From positions 558,001 through 622,000 of the forward strand of contig NAJO01000021.1 in assembly GCA_002077065.1 (NCBI GenBank): 64,000 bases of DNA, read 5' to 3'. Below, one piece after another: positions 43,324 to 53,386 of this stretch (positions within the stretch are counted from its first letter, which is position 1; each line of letters starts with the position of its first letter). The notes beneath the pieces are model-generated. The model was given only the letters and a program-made list of their open reading frames with translations, ran no database searches and was not told the DNA's origin. This DNA comes from Cryoendolithus antarcticus. Lineage: Eukaryota; Ascomycota; Dothideomycetes; Cladosporiales; Cladosporiaceae. A program made the position numbers and the translations under genes.

Positions 43324-44167
43324 ATGGCGGAACAGCTCCAAGGAGCGACGAAGGGCGTCCAGGGGCAGGTCGAAGGTGTCACCAAGGGAGTGCTAGGCAA
43401 GATAGAAGGAGGTGGGAACTGGGTCGCAGCAAAGGGCAAAGCTATACTGGATCGCTTCTTCCCGCCAGAGCAGAGGGCGGCGTTCCTGGCGAAGCTGCAG
43501 GCGTTCATGCTTAAGAATCCGAAGCTGTCGGTAGGTTACTCGAAAGACGACGAGACGAGGAGACAGTGTGCTCTCCATATACTGACACGTGTAGGCCTTT
43601 CTGGGAATGAACTTCGCCATCACCGGCGTACCGCTCTTTCTCTTCGTTCTCTTCTCTCTCACAGTCTTCATCTTCGCCCTCCTCGTGGGCTTGGTGGTCG
43701 GACTCCTCGGCGCAGTAGCCTTCACCCTCGTCATGGTCGGCACAGCCCTAGTGGTCGTGCTCCCAACCCTCTTCTTCACGACCTTCGCAGCGACCTTCCT
43801 CTTCCTCTGGGGCCTAGGCGGCTACTACATTCTCAAATGGGCCAACGGCGGCGGCAGCGACGACAAGAAGTCCGACGACGCACCCGCCGGGCCCACCATC
43901 GGCGACCGACTCAACGGCTTCACCGGCGGACGATTGACGGGCTTCATGGACTCGGCGAAGGCGCAGCAGGCGACGGGAGACATTAAAGGGTATGGCGATC
44001 AATTCACCCCTGCAAAAGCGAACGGAAATGTGCCTGGGGTGGGTTCCACCGTCAATAGTGCGCATGGTGGTGTCAGCAAGGTCACTAGTGCCACCGGTAC
44101 GGATGCTGTTGCTAACACGACTGGTGCAGTGAAGGGCGGCGTTAGTGGAGTGACCGGACTTGGGTAG
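43324..44167 (+). CDS. promethin/LDAF1-like lipid-droplet membrane protein
   Basis: Exons 43324-43530 and 43595-44167, 259 aa; the 64-base intron (GTAGGT...GTGTAG) joins KNPKLS to AFLGMNFAIT. An amphipathic N-terminus (~1-70) is followed by a nearly continuous hydrophobic block of ~85 residues (LFLFVLFSLTVFIFALLVGL...WGLGGYYILKW) that fits two membrane hairpins, as in the promethin family (Ldo16/45 in yeast, LDAF1 in animals). These act with seipin at ER-lipid-droplet contacts in droplet formation. The C-terminal ~90 residues are Gly/Thr/Ser-rich and disordered. The assignment relies on hydrophobic layout and remembered family features, so a generic membrane protein remains possible. Confidence 0.68.
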
Positions 44168-44554
44168 GACGGGATCGGGATGACAGGACTAGAGGAACAG
44201 TTCTGGAAAGCGGATTCAGCCGCGCGCGTTTACGACTGGTAGCTACAGAGCATTTGTAAGATCAAAAGAAATCTAGGGATGGCATAGCGAATGGTTTTGG
44301 CATATAAGCGACTGTAGGCTGCTGATGTTCTGCAGCGGGCGTTTGTAGCTTTGCCATATGGATGCAGCTACGTCTACACCCTCTCTTCGTCGCTCCTGCC
44401 TCTCATCAAGTCTCCAACCGTAATTGCCTAACATCTGCCCTTTGTAAATGGTAGCTACTAACTTCGGGGCCATCAATCACTCCATGTCATCACCATCGTC
44501 ACTTCTGCCAAGCTGTCAAGCTCGGTCGATCACCCAAGCACCTCGCATGTGACG
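44168..44554. other. intergenic region, promethin to USP-like gene
   Basis: 387 bases on the same strand; nothing recognisable beyond a probable promoter. Confidence 0.4.
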
Positions 44555-47227
44555 ATGGCCCCAGAAACATCCACTCCCACGTCACCCAAACGCCGCCGCG
44601 CGACAAACCTCGTGACATATGGCAACAAGGGAGGCAATCAAGCGCGTGCGCGTGCGTCGCGCTTGAACGTGTCGCGAAGCATAATGTTCTGTCCAAACAT
44701 CGACCAGATCGACTTCAACGCTGAGCCCTCACAGTCGCCTACCAAGAAACCTCGCACCCAACGTGAAGCCATGGCCATGGCCGCCACAGTTCCGGAGACA
44801 GCGATAGATGAGGTGATGATGATCACTATGGCACCGAGAGACACGGCTATCCGCTACTTGAAGGTCCGCAACAACGATCCCTCACGTGCCATCAACTCTA
44901 TCATGGACGGCGAGGACATCAGCAAAGAGGAGCAATCTGCGATGTGGGACGAGAGCGCCTTCAGCAAAGATCGCGATGGCATGGCAGGCGAGAATCGCAA
45001 TCTCCGACCACTGGGGAATAGTGCAGCGCCTACACGTGGTCCTAGCCCGGCGGGGAGCTTCAGGCAGCCTGCTAGTAAGCAAGAAGAGGACGACGATATG
45101 GCGAAAGCGCTTGCTATGAGTCAGCAGGATCTCGGAAGTATGTCAGGGCAGGAGACTGGGGTTGTGGGTGCAGATGGTATGTCGAAAGCTGCGAATGTTG
45201 CGTTTGGGCCAGCGAACAGGGCGTCGTATGATACGGCTCAGTGGGCTATGGTTCCTATCCAGCATCAGTACGATGAGATCGTGCCTGATCTCGAGGCATC
45301 CGAAAGACAGAACAAGGGGGAGGAGCCAAGATTTCTCAAGCAGCTGCCTGCTGGAGACTACCTTCCGAACTTCTTGACGATATGTCACTCGATACCGCTC
45401 GCTCGAGAAGCGTTGCTACTGCGAGATCATGTGCAAGGGTACTACGGGAGCGACAGCGATTGGTGGCGTGGGAGTGTAATCAAGCTGCCCAGCGTGGTCC
45501 ACGTTGAGAGCGGGCTACCTGCGGACTCTGCCCACGATGAAGCCGACGCCCTTATCGCCGACACACAACGATTGATGGCTTTCCTCGACAGCGGCGATCG
45601 CTCATATGCAAGCTCGCACTCAGTCGCAGTATCGAAGGTCCTGGAAAGGTCGCCGACTCAACCACTGGTGAAGTCGTTCCTGGAGTCGTACGTGGATGCC
45701 GCACAGATTGCGGCTGGACTTCGTTCCGAGATGATGCAGCTCTTCGCGACGAATGTTGGGAATACCTCGGACGGAGGTATAGCTGAGCCGTTTCGGTATT
45801 TGGTCGACCTGACTTCCAGCATTGCACCAGATGCTAGCTGCAACCTCACGGAGCTGATCGACGACATGCTATGGAGCAACGGCAGAGATCCCTTCTCGAC
45901 GAATGACAACTTCATCTCTCAAGCAGCGGACGTGCTAGTGATGCGTGTCCGAAACACATATCCAAACGCGGATAAGCTGAGGGTCGAGGTTCCGCCTGAG
46001 CTCTGGCTTGACAAGTACCTTGAAGACAATGTCGATGTCTCAAAAGCGGTCAGGATGCATGCTGTCGATCAGAGGCAGAAGGTCGCGAAGATCGACGGGA
46101 TTGTCAGAAAACTGAGCACCTGGCAGCACCCGACGAAGAGCACTCAAATCGAAGCCAAGCAGCTGATGCAGCACACCCTTACTCGTATGAAGCAGAAGGC
46201 TGCGGAAGAGAAGAATCTTACCCCAGATGGAGATGCGCCGATCGTCAACGGCGTTGGCGAGGACCACGTGCCACACTACACTAATATCGCGAATGAACTC
46301 GAGAAGCTCACCATCAGCATCGATGAGAAGATCGCTCGACTGAACGAACATAAGGCAGCACTTCTCAAAGACATCTCCGCACTCACTAATTCCACGCCCC
46401 AACAGCTCGTCGAGCAAGGTCTCACAGAGCAGTATACCCTCATGGGCGTCGCCACCAAGCCGAATGTGACCTATGTCCTTCGCCCAGCAGAAGACGACGA
46501 TGACGACGATCGCATCTACGAAGCAATGACCCAGGACACCACGACTGGCTCCACACCCGAGGGCATGCAATGGTGGCGTATCGAGTACACTACCAGTGGC
46601 AGCTCGCCCAGCATCAGCAAGGCCAAGTGGTCTGATTATGAAGTCCTGCGTGCTGCTGAGCTAGAGCACAACTCCGCACTACTAGTCTACGCCAGCGATC
46701 AAGCTGCTGATATCAGGCATTTCAATCCTGTTCTACCCGAAGCGCTGCAGCGTTTCATCGACGAAGATAACGAGCACTTCAAGCAGGAGCTGCGCAATGC
46801 TTCTTCACACCCTCCGCCGCCATCATACGATTTCGGTATGGACGGCGTCGGTGGCATACCAAGACAGAGCATCGAGCGGGGCGAGAGACGCGATAGCATG
46901 GACAGTACCGTTGCCCAGCAAGACGGCATCGACTTCATCGAAGCCGATGCCAATTACATGGACGATGATGCACACCTTGCACGGCATGGGAGCTACGGAT
47001 TACCGCCTGCTAGCAAGGATCCGGAGGCTGTGGATATTGTGCTTACGCCGCCGGGACTTGAGGACGATGAAGACGAGAGGGGCGTGGAGATGGTGGAGAA
47101 CAAGGGCAGTAAACCGATTTTCCCGCATAGTGATGCTGTGATGGAGGATGTGGATGCAGAGAAGATGGAGAGCAGTGATGTGGATGGGATGAGCTTTGTG
47201 GAGCATGGGAAGGGAGAGGGTGCGTGA
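44555..47227 (+). CDS. USP25/28-like protein with UBA-like and UIM elements, catalytic Cys absent
   Basis: 890 aa, one exon, from ATG 44555. A basic N-terminus is followed by a UBA-like segment (~82-120, DTAIRYLKVRNNDPSRAINS) and a ubiquitin-interacting motif (~177-193, DDDMAKALAMSQQDLG). At 259-287 the text FLKQLPAGDYLPNF...IPLAREALL aligns position by position with the USP Cys box (GLKNLGNTCYLNS...), but the nucleophile is Asp268. The C-terminal half keeps USP-like strands (WWRIEY, KWSDYEVLRAA, SALLVYA) but no GHY-type His box. A coiled coil lies at ~560-610, and the tail (~720-890) is acidic. The order UBA-UIM-USP is that of USP25/28. Inference: a ubiquitin-binding pseudo-protease in the nucleus or cytosol. 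Confidence 0.72.
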   Translation: MAPETSTPTSPKRRRATNLVTYGNKGGNQARARASRLNVSRSIMFCPNIDQIDFNAEPSQSPTKKPRTQREAMAMAATVPETAIDEVMMITMAPRDTAIRYLKVRNNDPSRAINSIMDGEDISKEEQSAMWDESAFSKDRDGMAGENRNLRPLGNSAAPTRGPSPAGSFRQPASKQEEDDDMAKALAMSQQDLGSMSGQETGVVGADGMSKAANVAFGPANRASYDTAQWAMVPIQHQYDEIVPDLEASERQNKGEEPRFLKQLPAGDYLPNFLTICHSIPLAREALLLRDHVQGYYGSDSDWWRGSVIKLPSVVHVESGLPADSAHDEADALIADTQRLMAFLDSGDRSYASSHSVAVSKVLERSPTQPLVKSFLESYVDAAQIAAGLRSEMMQLFATNVGNTSDGGIAEPFRYLVDLTSSIAPDASCNLTELIDDMLWSNGRDPFSTNDNFISQAADVLVMRVRNTYPNADKLRVEVPPELWLDKYLEDNVDVSKAVRMHAVDQRQKVAKIDGIVRKLSTWQHPTKSTQIEAKQLMQHTLTRMKQKAAEEKNLTPDGDAPIVNGVGEDHVPHYTNIANELEKLTISIDEKIARLNEHKAALLKDISALTNSTPQQLVEQGLTEQYTLMGVATKPNVTYVLRPAEDDDDDDRIYEAMTQDTTTGSTPEGMQWWRIEYTTSGSSPSISKAKWSDYEVLRAAELEHNSALLVYASDQAADIRHFNPVLPEALQRFIDEDNEHFKQELRNASSHPPPPSYDFGMDGVGGIPRQSIERGERRDSMDSTVAQQDGIDFIEADANYMDDDAHLARHGSYGLPPASKDPEAVDIVLTPPGLEDDEDERGVEMVENKGSKPIFPHSDAVMEDVDAEKMESSDVDGMSFVEHGKGEGA

Positions 47228-47579
47228 ACGGATTAGCGAGCATTTGCATAGAGTGGCGTTTACGATAGCATGGTAGGGGTGCGCGAAGTGCCTTCGAGCA
47301 CCGCCGAAGGTTCGCCTTAGATGCACATCGAAGGTCTGCAGAGGGGACAGACAGCGATGGCTGTATGGCTGTACAGTGTACGGGTGATCAAACCCCTCCA
47401 AGTATCTCTCACCAGCAGGCGTCTCCGACCACCGTCGAAATTGCAGTGACGCCATCGCGTACTACTGCCGTCGGAAACATGTCTACATCACCAGATACAT
47501 AGGTTCCAGCTTAGACGTCGAGGATCTGTAGCCTTACGCTCTCGCTGACGACCTCGCCTCCGCCTCCTTCACCACCACG
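47228..47579. other. intergenic region, USP-like gene to nucleoside hydrolase
   Basis: 352 bases on the same strand; no gene, RNA or repeat seen. Confidence 0.4.
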
Positions 47580-48829
47580 ATGCACCTCGCTACCCTCCCA
47601 TGCCTTTACTCCTTCGCCGTCCTCGGTCCAACCCTAACCCTGGCACTCCACCAACCCCAAGCACAGGTCCACCCCAAGCCCATAATCATCGACACAGACA
47701 TCTACAGCGACGTCGACGATCTCGGTGCACTGGCCATAGCCAACGTCCTATCGAACTTTGGTCTTGCGGAGCTGAAGGGTGTCGTAATCAGTACGGGAAG
47801 TGAGTACGGTGCTCTGACTGTGGATGTGAGTCTGCCTCGATCGTCCGTAAGATTGGCTTGTAAAGTCGAGTGGGATGAGACTAATATGGCGGCAAAGGCA
47901 GTCAATACATACTACGGCAATGGGCATATGAAGATCGGCGCGATCAGACCATTAACACAGGAGACGTTTGTAGACCGATGGGGGTGGCAGTAAGACTAAT
48001 CATGTTGAGCACTCCCCTCTGCTGTTACCTGACACAGTGGCACAGACTAGGCGAATACGCCTCCAAAGTCGCCCACCACTTCCCTCGCGCCCTTCGAAAT
48101 GCCACACAGACTCCCAGTCCGCTCACCCTCTACCGCGAGATCCTCGCAGATGCAGCGGTGAACAGTCTCACGGTTATCTCCATCGGCTTCCTAACTAACC
48201 TCGCGGACTTGCTAGAGTCAGGAATGGACGAGATCAGTCCTGCCACAGGCGCAGATCTCATCTCCCACAAAGTTGCCGAGCTAGTCGTGATGGGTGGGAA
48301 CTACCCTTCAGGCTGGGAGTACAATTTCGCAGGTGTAGACCCCAAAGTCGCGCATAGAGTCATCTCCAATTGGCCCAAAAACGTGCCAATCACGTACTCG
48401 GGCTATGAGCTCGGGTCTCAGATCTGGACTGGACAGCACTTGGCTCAAGAAGCACCTGTAGACTCGCCGGTCTTGGCTGCGTACCAATGGTATGGCGATC
48501 GGTGTAATACGACGCTGAAGTCGTATGATCCAGTTACCGTCCTGTATGGTTTCCTAGGCCTCGGTGGACGGGCCAAGCTTGGGATAGCGCCGATGTTCGA
48601 GTACGCGAATGCAGACGGCTATAACAGCGTGAATGCAGTCGATGGCATCAACACATGGGTCGAAGACGCCAGTGTGCGGAACCAACACTGGTTGAGGTTG
48701 AGACCGGATGTAACAGTCTCAGACATAGAGGAGCTGCTGAATCGACTGCTGGTTCAGAGTCCGCGTGCTGCTGAGGGGCGGCATGGCGAGATCATCGAGG
48801 ATATGCTTCGGAGCCAGCTTCGCATTTGA
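47580..48829 (+). CDS. secreted inosine/uridine-preferring nucleoside hydrolase
   Basis: Exons 47580-47825, 47898-47989 and 48046-48829, 373 aa. Intron 1 is 72 bases (GTGAGT...GACTAAT...GCAAAG); it has no in-frame stop and could be read through, but removing it restores YGALTVDAVNTYYGN as in the family. Intron 2 (GTAAGA...GCACAG) joins DRWGWQ to LGEYASKV. A signal peptide (~1-28) precedes the calcium- and ribose-binding DTDIYSDVDDLGAL, followed by the core (VISIGFLTNLADLL, KVAELVVMGGNYP, YDPVTVLYGFLG). It splits nucleosides into base and ribose, probably outside the cell, for purine/pyrimidine salvage. Confidence 0.86.
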
Positions 48830-49163
48830 TGGCCGGGCCTTGATCGGTGAAAGAGCTGTCGATGGGCTGGAAATTTCGCTGCGCGAGCTCAGAAGATCGG
48901 TAAAGACCATCTGCGTGTGACAAAGCGCGCCCCCTGAGATTAGATGGCCTTGGTGACAAGACCTTGCAAGCTGCCGGAAGGTTACGTCTGATCCGAGGCA
49001 ACGAGTATGCGGTCGTGAACTCCAATCCAGATCCAGCCCGTTCGGTGTCGGTCGACAACAGGCTTCCGTGCCGCGTCTCGTCTCTGTGAGCGAACGACAC
49101 GAAAAGCGACCGCATGTCCGCAAGAGCTGAAGGGTTGTCGCAGAAAGCGAGGAATGGAATGTT
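48830..49163. other. intergenic region between convergent genes
   Basis: 334 bases between the nucleoside hydrolase and methyltransferase 3' ends; nothing recognisable. Confidence 0.4.
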
Positions 49164-50393
49164 TCAAGGATGGTTAGCAAGCGGTTTCTGGCCATAGACC
49201 ACGTAGCTGAGGAAGTCAGTACAGTATAGTGTTGGTCTTATCGCAACAATTACTCACATCGGGAAGTATGTGTGGATCCGGCGATCCAAGCACTCGTTTC
49301 GCACCTCCGCGCACATCACCTCCATCTCTTCGACACTCCACCCCAGTGCCTTGGTGAATACGCGCTGACTCAGCCCATCCACACCGTGGTAGAAGCCGTG
49401 CAAATTGAGCTCGCCAGCTTGCCGCAAACGTTTCCTGCGCGGCCAAGTACCCATCGGCATCCTGAATGACTCGATACGGACATTGATGAAGCCGGCAGCT
49501 TCCATCTGCAGTTTCATCTGATCAGGGTAGCATCTTCCAGTGCCGCCGAACTTCTCGATGCCTTCATTCCAGAGATTTGCCCACTTGACGCACGCGCTGT
49601 CTAATGGAATGGTGTTGTCGTCGCAGCCAAAGACTACTTCGAACTCCTGATTTTCGACCCAGCCACCGGGTAGTAGGCTTGCGAAAGCCTGCTCGTAGAA
49701 ATATGGCCAAGACTTGATGGAAAAGCCGTTCATCAGTCGCGTGTGAACAAAGTCGAATCGTTCAGGCATGTCCCATGGTTCCTCGCAGTCCATGATCTGA
49801 AATTCGACGTTTGGTGGTACGGCAGTCGGCTGTATAGGTGACAGATCTATACCAAGGACTTGAGTCTCCGGGTTGTCATCGGCTACGTCCACAGCCCAGA
49901 TTCCGGTGCCGGTGCCGATGTCAATGATCTGTTTCGGGTCCTTGAATGGACATATCCAATGCTTGTTGTCAAGTACAAGACGAATGCTGTGGTAGTGAAT
50001 GTCCATGCTAGACTTCGATGTCAGTCATTGTCAGTAGACGAGGGCGGTGCTGTACGTGACTTGCCGTTCCTGCTCTCCTAAATCGTTGGGCATGACCTAG
50101 CGCAATGTCAGTACTCTGCAACAAAGTTGGAAACGATCCGAGCTTACATATTTGCCTCTCCGAAAGGCATGGTACGATCTACCATACTCCTCCTCGTAGT
50201 CGAAGACGCTTGACGTGATGGACGCAGTAGACAGCGCGGCCTCACTGTAGCCAGAATCGGCTTCACTGATAGCGTCATCGTCAACTTCAACGCCGTGGTC
50301 CAATGAAGATAGTGCCTGGATCGCGTCGCTGGTGCTCTGCAGTGCAGCCTCGATATGTGGCTGTGCCGTTCCGGAGTGGGGTGCACCTTCCAT
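49164..50393 (-). CDS. LaeA-like class I SAM-dependent methyltransferase
   Basis: Exons (minus strand) 50393-50148, 50096-50056, 50007-49258 and 49206-49164, 359 aa; introns of 51, 48 and 51 bases with CTGAC-type branch sites. The last exon supplies only YVVYGQKPLANHP, the usual end of this family. The N-terminus (~1-60) is variable, then FDYEEEYGRSYHAFRRGKYVMPND leads into the SAM domain: IIDIGTGTGIWAVDVAD (motif I, ~132-148), GIDLSPIQP, and a family-typical RFDFVHTRLMNGF and LLPGGWVENQEFE. LaeA relatives are often tied to secondary metabolism; many are of unknown target. It is head to head with a P450. Confidence 0.86.
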
Positions 50394-51087
50394 ATTGAAA
50401 AGCCGTGTTGCCGATGTCGGTTTGAGGCGCAATGGTCCACAGCGTAGACTGCTGGTCGGCAGGAGACTGATCGACTCCTTCACTGTCGTCGACGAAGAGG
50501 GGAGAAAGGCGAAGGAAGAGGTGGGTGGGTGGGAAATGGAAGAGGCCGCAGGAGGCCTTGGTTAAGAGCAAAAGCCGTCCACACAGATCCAGTCCAGCTC
50601 TGACTAGCAGCTTCTTCCAACCATTGGGTCGGTTTTTCGGGCCGTAGATGGAAGTGCTCGGTTTGCCGAGGACGATCAATGCTGCATGCAAATATCTATG
50701 GACCAAATGCCATTTGCGTTCCCTGCACTGGCAAGCGATTCGCTTTGGCTTTCATAAATGCCGTTGTCGCAATAATCAACGTCGATTGCTGACAACGACA
50801 TTGACTGCCAAGAGCCGTTGGGAACTCATCTGCGCCTCGGCCGTATTCGGTCGGCGTAGCGAACAACCACGTGTACCGCACATGCAGCGGCGGAAAGGGA
50901 GTGGGGGTATGCCGGCTGGATGACAGTAGCAGTGTCCTGCAGTGCATGGGAAGAGCGCTCGAGCACCAGTGAAGCCGTTGCTGCCAGCCCGTGAGATCTC
51001 ACCGCTCCTTCCTCTGACCCAGCGGAGTGGTTCATCACTCTCGACGTTTCGCCTCACGGACCGAGAGGGGTCAGCCATGCGAACACA
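50394..51087. promoter_or_regulatory. divergent promoter, methyltransferase and P450
   Basis: 694 bases between the two starts. No gene is called; open frames on both strands are shadows of the methyltransferase first exon or of composition. No repeat seen. Confidence 0.4.
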
Positions 51088-52911
51088 ATGACCCAGCACA
51101 TGCAACAGCTACGACACCTGCTCCCGCAAGACCTCCCGCTAAGCAGTCTGGCCTTACAGCTGCTGACGATCGCATTCGTGTTGTACCTTGTCATCGGTGC
51201 TGTAGTCAACAAGCGGAAGCTCAGGCAGTTCAATGGCCCTCCATTGGCGGGCTATTCCCGGATATGGCTGTTCTGGCAGAGTGTGAACGGTAGACTCGCT
51301 CGAGCGCAGTTCGCAGCGATCAAGGAGCATGGTTGGTCTGCTCTAAGTCACTCTTCGCTTGCGCACGTGGCTAATGTTGCACAACATGTAGGCTCTGTCG
51401 CACGCATTGGACCGAATCTACGTAAGTGTTCGAGTACAGGCAGTCATTACGCAGCGTTCTAAAGAGTGTCAAAGTGATTACGGACGATGCCGATATCATC
51501 AAGCATATGAGCGCACCTGGGTATGTGTTACTGCAATCGCTCAAATCGCCACATTCATGTACTGACAAGGATCCAGCTCACGATGGACGCGATCACCTTG
51601 GTACGACGGTGTGCGACTCGACCCGCGATATGATACTGTCTTCAGCACACGCAGCGAGAAGCATCATGCCGACTTGAGGTCGCGCGAGATTGGCGGAGTG
51701 CGTGCATCGTTGATTACAACACCGACTTGATCGCTAACAGTCTATGCAGTACAACGGCCGCGACATCGACAACCTTGATTCCGACATCGACTCCCGCGTC
51801 ACCGATCTCATCACCCTCATCCGGGAATCCTACAATGGCATTACTATGGACTTCGCCACGATCGCCCGCCTCTTCACCCTGGACGTCCTCAGCACAGTAG
51901 CCTTCGGCAAGAAGTTCGGCTTCATGGCCTCGAATAAGGACCTCTGGGACTACGACGCGACCATCTCCTCCTTCCAGCTGGCCCTCGAACTTGTAGTAAA
52001 CCACGCCGCTATCCGATGGGTCTTCCAGTCGCGCCTAATGCAAGCTCTCGCCGGCGCGAAAGTGACTGACAAGACTGGCCTTGGTCCCGCTCTGGGGTTC
52101 GCACGCGCTCAAGTAGCTGAGCGCTTCTCTGCTACCAATGCAAAGGTGAAGCGCGACATGCTCGGCCACTTCATCAGTAAAGGTCTGACGCAGCTGCAAT
52201 GTGAAGTCGAGGCCTTTTTGCAAATCATCGCGGGATCCGACAGCACGACGACGACGCTGCGCTGCTGTATGTACCTGCTTTGTGGCTCCCCGGTAGCCTA
52301 CGGCAAGCTGCGGACGGAAATAGACGCTGCGGACCTATCGTACCCTGTCGCCACTCACACCGAAGCACAAAAGCTGCCATACCTACAAGCCTGTCTGTAC
52401 GAAACGCTACGCCTCTACCCGCCTCTCTTCGGTTTAAAGTCAAAGCTTTCACCGCCCGAGGGTGACACAATCAAAGGCATCTTCTTCCCTCCCAACACCG
52501 AAGTCGGGCTCTGCGACGATGCCATGTGTCGAAACCCAGCGATCTTCGGCTCAGATGCGCATCTGTTCCGACCGGATCGGTGGCTCGAGGCAAGTGCGGA
52601 GCAGAAAGTCAAGTTCAAGAGTACGGTGGAGAGTGTCTTTGGCAGTGGGAGATTTCTGTGCCTGGGACGGCATATAGCGTTGATCGAGCTAAATAAGGGG
52701 GTTGTGGAGGTATGCTTCATCCCACTGACCTTGCTCACAGGCTACAGCACTCTGTGCGATTGCGATGAGCACCATGCTGACTCGTGGACCATTATAGCTA
52801 GTCCGCAATTTCGACTGGTCAATGGCAGACCCCATGCGCGGCATCGACGCGCATACGCATAACGTGCATTTGCAGTCAAACATGAACTTGGTTGCTAGAC
52901 CACGGGCGTGA
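51088..52911 (+). CDS. cytochrome P450 monooxygenase, pisatin-demethylase-like
   Basis: Six exons: 51088-51331, 51392-51421, 51475-51520, 51577-51697, 51750-52709 and 52798-52911, 504 aa; introns of 60, 53, 56, 52 and 88 bases, all GT-AG. An N-terminal membrane anchor (~20-40) is followed by GPPLAGYSR, ARIGPNLLITDD, a WTRSPWYDGVRLDP block built by splices 3 and 4, the I-helix oxygen motif (AGSDSTTT), the ExxR of ETLR, and heme-ligand Cys451 in FGSGRFLCLG. The final exon (LVRNFDWSMADP) restores the family C-terminus. It is ER-bound and needs a P450 reductase. The substrate is unknown. It shares a promoter region with the LaeA-like methyltransferase. Confidence 0.9.
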
Positions 52912-53386
52912 TGGAGCGCTGCGCTTGGCTTGAAGTTACAGTATATACCCGATATGCTTCTCCACGTTACCTTACTGCTTCTCAGTGTTATTACCACGAC
53001 GTGCGTGCCGCTCAGTGTGTAGCGCGTGGTGGGCGTCACGTGTACATCTTCACGCATAACTAAGCAGTGACGTCGAGGGGTAGGTTGGAATAAGAAAGTC
53101 GCCACCCACTAGCTCGCGCGCAGGCGAGCCAGTCAGGTCGTGGCGGTGAGGGCAGGTGAGGTCGAGAAGGAGCGCAGAGGAGCGTAGTCGTTTGGAAGGA
53201 GCGACACAGGGAGACCTAGTAGCGGAGAGGTATTCTTGGCAGCACGGCCGCTAACGACCTACCCAACGAGGACAGCGACGTTGTAAGATGAGACAGTGAG
53301 TGCGCTCGCGATTTCCCATGCGAGATGTGTAGTCTTCCGTGTACACCATGGCCAACTTTGCTTGCTCATAAAGGGAGCTAGCGTGC
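52912..53386. other. intergenic region between convergent P450 and LSG1
   Basis: 475 bases between two 3' ends. The part 53130-53220 is G/A-rich with GGAG/GAGG text but no clear unit. No gene or RNA called. Confidence 0.4.

Noticed and set aside
48830..49163. Short frames on both strands between the hydrolase and the methyltransferase
   Set aside because: They are the 3' flanks of convergent genes; the true methyltransferase end was placed by splicing at 49164.
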